A stretch of DNA of 9,120 nt from Clostridia bacterium (GTDB taxonomy: Bacteria; Bacillota; Clostridia; Christensenellales; UBA1242). The stretch spans positions 1-9,120 of the forward strand of contig JAFULP010000090.1 in NCBI GenBank assembly GCA_017473285.1, given 5' to 3'. Below the pieces are notes generated by a model, which saw only the letters and a list, made by a program, of their open reading frames with translations, was not told the DNA's origin and searched no databases. The translations under genes and the position numbers were made by a program. Of this stretch, positions 8,101-9,120 are shown one piece after another. How positions within the stretch are numbered: position 1 is the stretch's first letter; each line of letters begins with the position of its first letter.

Positions 8101-8179
8101 TTTTAGCAAATTGATAAAATGTCATACCTATACATACAGTAACAATTGTGACCACTAAAAACATTAAAAACTTTTTCAT
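5108..8179 (-). CDS. Large exported GLUG-repeat beta-solenoid surface protein
   Basis: This 1023-residue protein of unknown specific function starts with MKK and a hydrophobic segment (about residues 4-20), a signal peptide or N-terminal anchor; no convincing lipobox is seen. Residues 30-115 look like an Ig-like beta domain. Two homologous solenoid modules follow. The first starts near 120 (EEYPYYISNEAQLFDIG) and ends near W430/W433 with VDGEYPTL. A Thr/Ser/Pro linker lies at 456-475. The second starts near 476 (IIISTKQQLINAF) and runs to the end. Both contain a cap of the type F.G.F.....YTISN followed by repeats of about 27-37 residues bearing the GLUG pattern GG[LI].G (for example GGLFG 192, GGIAG 634, GGIVG 664, GGLCG 696 and 732, GGLTG 764). 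GLUG proteins are typically surface or adhesin-like. No LPXTG, SLH or cell-wall-binding repeat is seen. The ATG is fixed by an in-frame TAG two codons upstream. The gene has its own promoter and terminator. Confidence 0.85.
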   Translation of the reverse strand: MKKFLMFLVVTIVTVCIGMTFYQFAKNDEVITVNTQTIYINYGDKLSLDDIGFSRKEASKDTKIDFNAGGDEVTSIIKFDEATQCYIPTPKGGSTTIKISTSNYKYKSFTIDVIVGIGTEEYPYYISNEAQLFDIGYKYALDAHFELVNDINVKQMHDPIGLVDGKYNEFAGSFNGNYHTISNLKVNKCDFGGLFGIIGSNSSVYNLNVDNAVIEGSYLRAGAVAGICYGTINKVVVSNATITNTQFWGYTGAVVGALQTDSTNGVTASILRTYAYTDQEKVITANSDMGGLAGYMNSAIIHACHTDLQLVNTSHTSAGGLVGMLYIDPNTYIRESYSISQIHASGAVGNLIGQTELASGVKLYEITKELVFVGLYYDNSLNTFKGIGSDDNNISTATRFAVNGRSPSELKTKSTYIYYVNHANNIVYWDKVWHIVDGEYPTLTSATMFDDVVIGGDNTSTSTPDITNPSTPSVDAIIISTKQQLINAFQSSSSVNGNYILNANIDLQGTTWTPVSFSGTFKSSEGKCYTISNFIINTSKLYAGFFYTLSSANISNIKFENVFIEKNGLNETAGILVGYVCGNTTIENVNVEEALISAHAKYAGAIAGYIGNTITELNNCQVKNLVINNALNIGGIAGYSAENVFISNCNLLNENNLISVDRIGGIVGVNHGKIDNCYIYGNINSSSTASAAGYFGGLCGVNYGLVTDSISYAKINVTNTAPASSSIYYFVGGLCGYNIGSFVSCCAYANEYAGNPSSSITYIGGLTGYNKGNLSYCLANVLNVGAVKSNIIVAGLTVYNYGGNIFGCASMCNLSGYQVAGLVRSNGNNGIITSCMASMDMNSRATYKGAQVAGLAYEISSGTINNCLVNANLSSLSTDGWVAGFAGFMPCIDDKYGSISYCIANVSFDGSTTANKYLDIAQDGLMKKRRTTGTITHCVINEEAKTDDVIISEYSKFLWITYDAGSNSNYIVTNNNAIKDINTYLDPDKCDFDIKSGNGTSVWLYSTEFSTPIPRAISVVFEF

Positions 8180-8190
8180 ATACTACACAA

Positions 8191-8196
8191 TCCTTT
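8191..8196 (-). promoter_or_regulatory. Ribosome binding site of the GLUG-repeat gene
   Basis: The minus strand reads AAAGGA, then 11 bases, then ATG at 8179. The spacing is slightly long but this is the only purine-rich site in the short leader. Confidence 0.55.
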
Positions 8197-8215
8197 ATTT
8201 ATAGAAATTATCAAC

Positions 8216-8243
8216 ATTATACCGCAAATTTGGCATTTGTCAA
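8216..8243 (-). promoter_or_regulatory. Consensus sigma-A promoter of the GLUG-repeat gene
   Basis: A perfect TTGACA (8238-8243) and a perfect TATAAT (8216-8221) lie 16 bases apart on the minus strand. Transcription should start near 8209, giving a leader of about 30 nt that includes the ribosome binding site. The spacer contains a short palindrome, CAAATTTG (8225-8232), which might be chance in this AT-rich DNA. Confidence 0.8.
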
Positions 8244-8270
8244 TACCTTTTGAAAAATTTGTTTAAACGC

Positions 8271-8299
8271 TTTACATTTAAAATTAAATTATGTATAAT
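8271..8299 (+). promoter_or_regulatory. Plus-strand promoter in the 8180-8450 gap
   Basis: TTTACA (8271-8276) and a perfect TATAAT (8294-8299) are exactly 17 bases apart on the plus strand. This faces away from the GLUG promoter. The start would be near 8306. The surrounding DNA is very AT-rich, so a chance -10 is possible, but the paired boxes at ideal spacing are better than background. Confidence 0.5.
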
Positions 8300-8305
8300 A
8301 AATAA

Positions 8306-8445
8306 TTATGCTAAAATATATTATTGTGTTTACATCACAACTTAGCAACATCAAAAGACACCCTAAAATAGTAAAAATTAGTGCAATTGATATACGGTTA
8401 GTAAAATTTATGCATAAAAAAACTCGCTTGATAGCGAGTTTTTGT
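8306..8445 (+). ncRNA. Candidate small RNA of about 140 nt
   Basis: A plus-strand promoter at 8271-8299 is followed by about 110 bases without an established gene, and then by the hairpin at 8418-8443, which also carries five U residues in the plus direction. A small internal stem, TTGTG/CACAA, lies at 8324-8340. A 48-codon frame starts with ATG at 8308 (MLKYIIVFTSQ) with no ribosome binding site and ends at 8454. Its last codons lie within and past the terminator hairpin, so a terminated transcript would lack its stop. I therefore favour a non-coding RNA, but a leaderless small protein is not excluded. The 3' end abuts the end of the convergent 8451-8930 gene. No known RNA family is recognised. 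Confidence 0.35.
8416..8444. terminator. Bidirectional intrinsic terminator
   Basis: An 11-bp perfect stem (8418-8428 pairing with 8433-8443) has a four-base loop, TGAT, and a core of CTCGCT/AGCGAG. In the minus direction it ends in seven U residues and lies seven bases after the stop codon of the 8451-8930 gene. In the plus direction the arm ends in TTTTTGTTGTT, so it could also end the plus-strand transcript. Confidence 0.85.
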
Positions 8446-8450
8446 TGTTA

Positions 8451-8930
8451 TTAAGCAAATAATTTACCAGTCTTATTGTACTTCTTTGCAAAGCCTGCGT
8501 ATTCACGATTAAGTTTGTAAACTCTCCAACCATACAATCCAAGGATAGCCACAATAAACACAGCCATCACAACATAATGTACACCATTGATGCTTACATC
8601 AAATGGATTAGGAGTGTCCCACACAACTTTTTCATAACCAGTTGCTTCAATTTCAGCTTTAGATGAGTTAAGCATCTTTACATGCCAAGAACCTGAAACG
8701 GTGTTATGTAGGTAAACCCTGAATTCGTCATCGGCAATTTCTTCACAATAAGCAATGCAATCACTAGCGGCATATTGAGATGTAGTGTTATCCTTAATCT
8801 TGTTCATGTAAATGCCGTAAATCATACCTTCCATTAGGAAAATAAGGATAAATCCAACAATTACAGCAGCAATGGTTTTTAAAATCATCTCAGTAATTTC
8901 ACGTGATTTCATTTTGTTCAAAAATTCCAT
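8451..8930 (-). CDS. Two-helix membrane protein of unknown function
   Basis: I do not recognise this family. The 159-residue protein has a short basic N-terminus (Lys6, Lys8, Arg9), a hydrophobic helix at about 17-41, an extracytoplasmic domain of about 75 residues (42-116), a second helix at about 117-135, and a basic cytoplasmic tail (Arg136 to Lys156). The positive charges put both ends inside. The outer domain carries a Cys pair, CIAYC (58 and 62), that could form a disulfide, and the segments GSWHVKM and VVWDTPNPF. The ATG at 8930 is chosen because AGGGGG lies four bases upstream; the internal Met7 lacks such a site. The gene is a single unit with a divergent promoter upstream and a terminator seven bases past the stop. 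Confidence 0.85.
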   Translation of the reverse strand: MEFLNKMKSREITEMILKTIAAVIVGFILIFLMEGMIYGIYMNKIKDNTTSQYAASDCIAYCEEIADDEFRVYLHNTVSGSWHVKMLNSSKAEIEATGYEKVVWDTPNPFDVSINGVHYVVMAVFIVAILGLYGWRVYKLNREYAGFAKKYNKTGKLFA

Positions 8931-8934
8931 ATAA

Positions 8935-8940
8935 CCCCCT
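8935..8940 (-). promoter_or_regulatory. Ribosome binding site of the membrane protein gene
   Basis: The minus strand reads AGGGGG, then TTAT, then ATG at 8930. The spacing is short, but it is the only purine-rich site near the start. Confidence 0.6.
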
Positions 8941-8954
8941 AAATAATTAGAATG

Positions 8955-8983
8955 ATACGAATAACAATGCGTTTATTGCGTAT
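8955..8983 (-). other. Possible leader hairpin of the membrane protein mRNA
   Basis: In the predicted 68-nt leader, ATACGCAAT can pair with ATTG and CGTAT around the loop AAACGC, with a five-base bulge (TTATT). The pairing is short and AT-rich. No riboswitch family is recognised. Confidence 0.2.
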
Positions 8984-9004
8984 AAAACATAACTATTTAA
9001 TTCA

Positions 9005-9033
9005 AGTATACACGCAACAAAATAATTTGTCAA
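9005..9033 (-). promoter_or_regulatory. Promoter of the membrane protein gene
   Basis: TTGACA (9028-9033) and TATACT (9005-9010) on the minus strand are 17 bases apart; the -35 box is perfect and the -10 box matches five of six. Transcription should begin near 8998, giving a leader of about 68 nt before the ATG at 8930. Confidence 0.75.
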
Positions 9034-9051
9034 AGAAATTTAGGCACTTTC

Positions 9052-9080
9052 TTTACAAATTTAATAAATTGTGTTATGAT
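9052..9080 (+). promoter_or_regulatory. Divergent plus-strand promoter
   Basis: TTTACA (9052-9057) and TATGAT (9075-9080) are 17 bases apart on the plus strand, each matching consensus at five of six positions. The start near 9087 would leave only about three to five untranslated bases before the ATG at 9091. The -35 box is separated by 18 bases from the -35 box of the opposing promoter. Confidence 0.65.
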
Positions 9081-9090
9081 AACAACATAT

Positions 9091-9120
9091 ATGACAAAGA
9101 ATAATAAAGAAATATACGAA
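9091..9120 (+). CDS. Start of a plus-strand gene, cut by the right edge
   Basis: Ten codons from the ATG at 9091 are open to the window end and read MTKNNKEIYE. A good promoter ends ten bases upstream, and no ribosome binding site is present, so a leaderless start is predicted. Too little is visible to name the product. It is divergent from the membrane protein gene. Confidence 0.5.
   Translation, partial: MTKNNKEIYE

Noticed and set aside
5123..8119. Lipoprotein signal at Cys16 of the GLUG protein
   Set aside because: The residues before it are Val-Thr-Val, and a lipobox needs a small residue (Gly, Ala or Ser) just before the cysteine.
8225..8232. CAAATTTG palindrome in the GLUG promoter spacer as an operator
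   Set aside because: It is only eight AT-rich bases, with no extension of symmetry and no second copy; chance is sufficient.

Overview
The window is AT-rich DNA, roughly one third G+C by eye, with standard-code genes, AGGAG-type ribosome binding sites, sigma-A-like promoters and U-tailed hairpin terminators. Together with an addB-addA operon in the Firmicutes order and a large GLUG-repeat surface protein, this points to an uncultured low-GC Gram-positive (Bacillota, Clostridia-like, probably an anaerobe or gut lineage). The placement is inferred from gene content only.

Layout. Almost everything is on the minus strand. Positions 1-5016 hold the recombination nuclease-helicase genes addB then addA. 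addA is cut by the left edge, leaving the N-terminal 639 codons. addB is interrupted by one in-frame TAA at 3154-3156: the frame is the same on both sides, protein similarity continues across it, and no other stop occurs between 5016 and 1912. The piece upstream of the stop is the inactivated-helicase half. The piece downstream holds the complete RecB-type nuclease domain with its four iron-sulfur cysteines. Next comes a short intergenic stretch with a terminator and a promoter whose -10 box almost touches the addB ATG. Positions 5108-8179 encode a 1023-residue exported or membrane-anchored beta-solenoid protein with GLUG repeats, driven by a promoter with consensus -35 and -10 boxes. The 271 bases at 8180-8450 hold that promoter, a plus-strand promoter followed by a possible small RNA of about 140 nt, and a terminator shared with the next gene. 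Positions 8451-8930 encode a two-helix membrane protein of unknown function. Positions 8931-9090 contain back-to-back divergent promoters, and a plus-strand gene begins at 9091 and leaves the window after ten codons.

How the parts work together. AddA and AddB form the AddAB complex, which resects double-strand breaks for RecA loading, so the stop in addB bears directly on whether this strain has an active complex. The surface protein and the small membrane protein each have their own promoter and terminator and look like independent single-gene units. I see no phage, transposon, CRISPR array, rRNA or tRNA. I also see no clear candidate for a wholly new multi-gene system. The features most worth a second look are the addB stop, the predicted leaderless starts, the candidate small RNA and the regular cysteine ladder in the solenoid protein.
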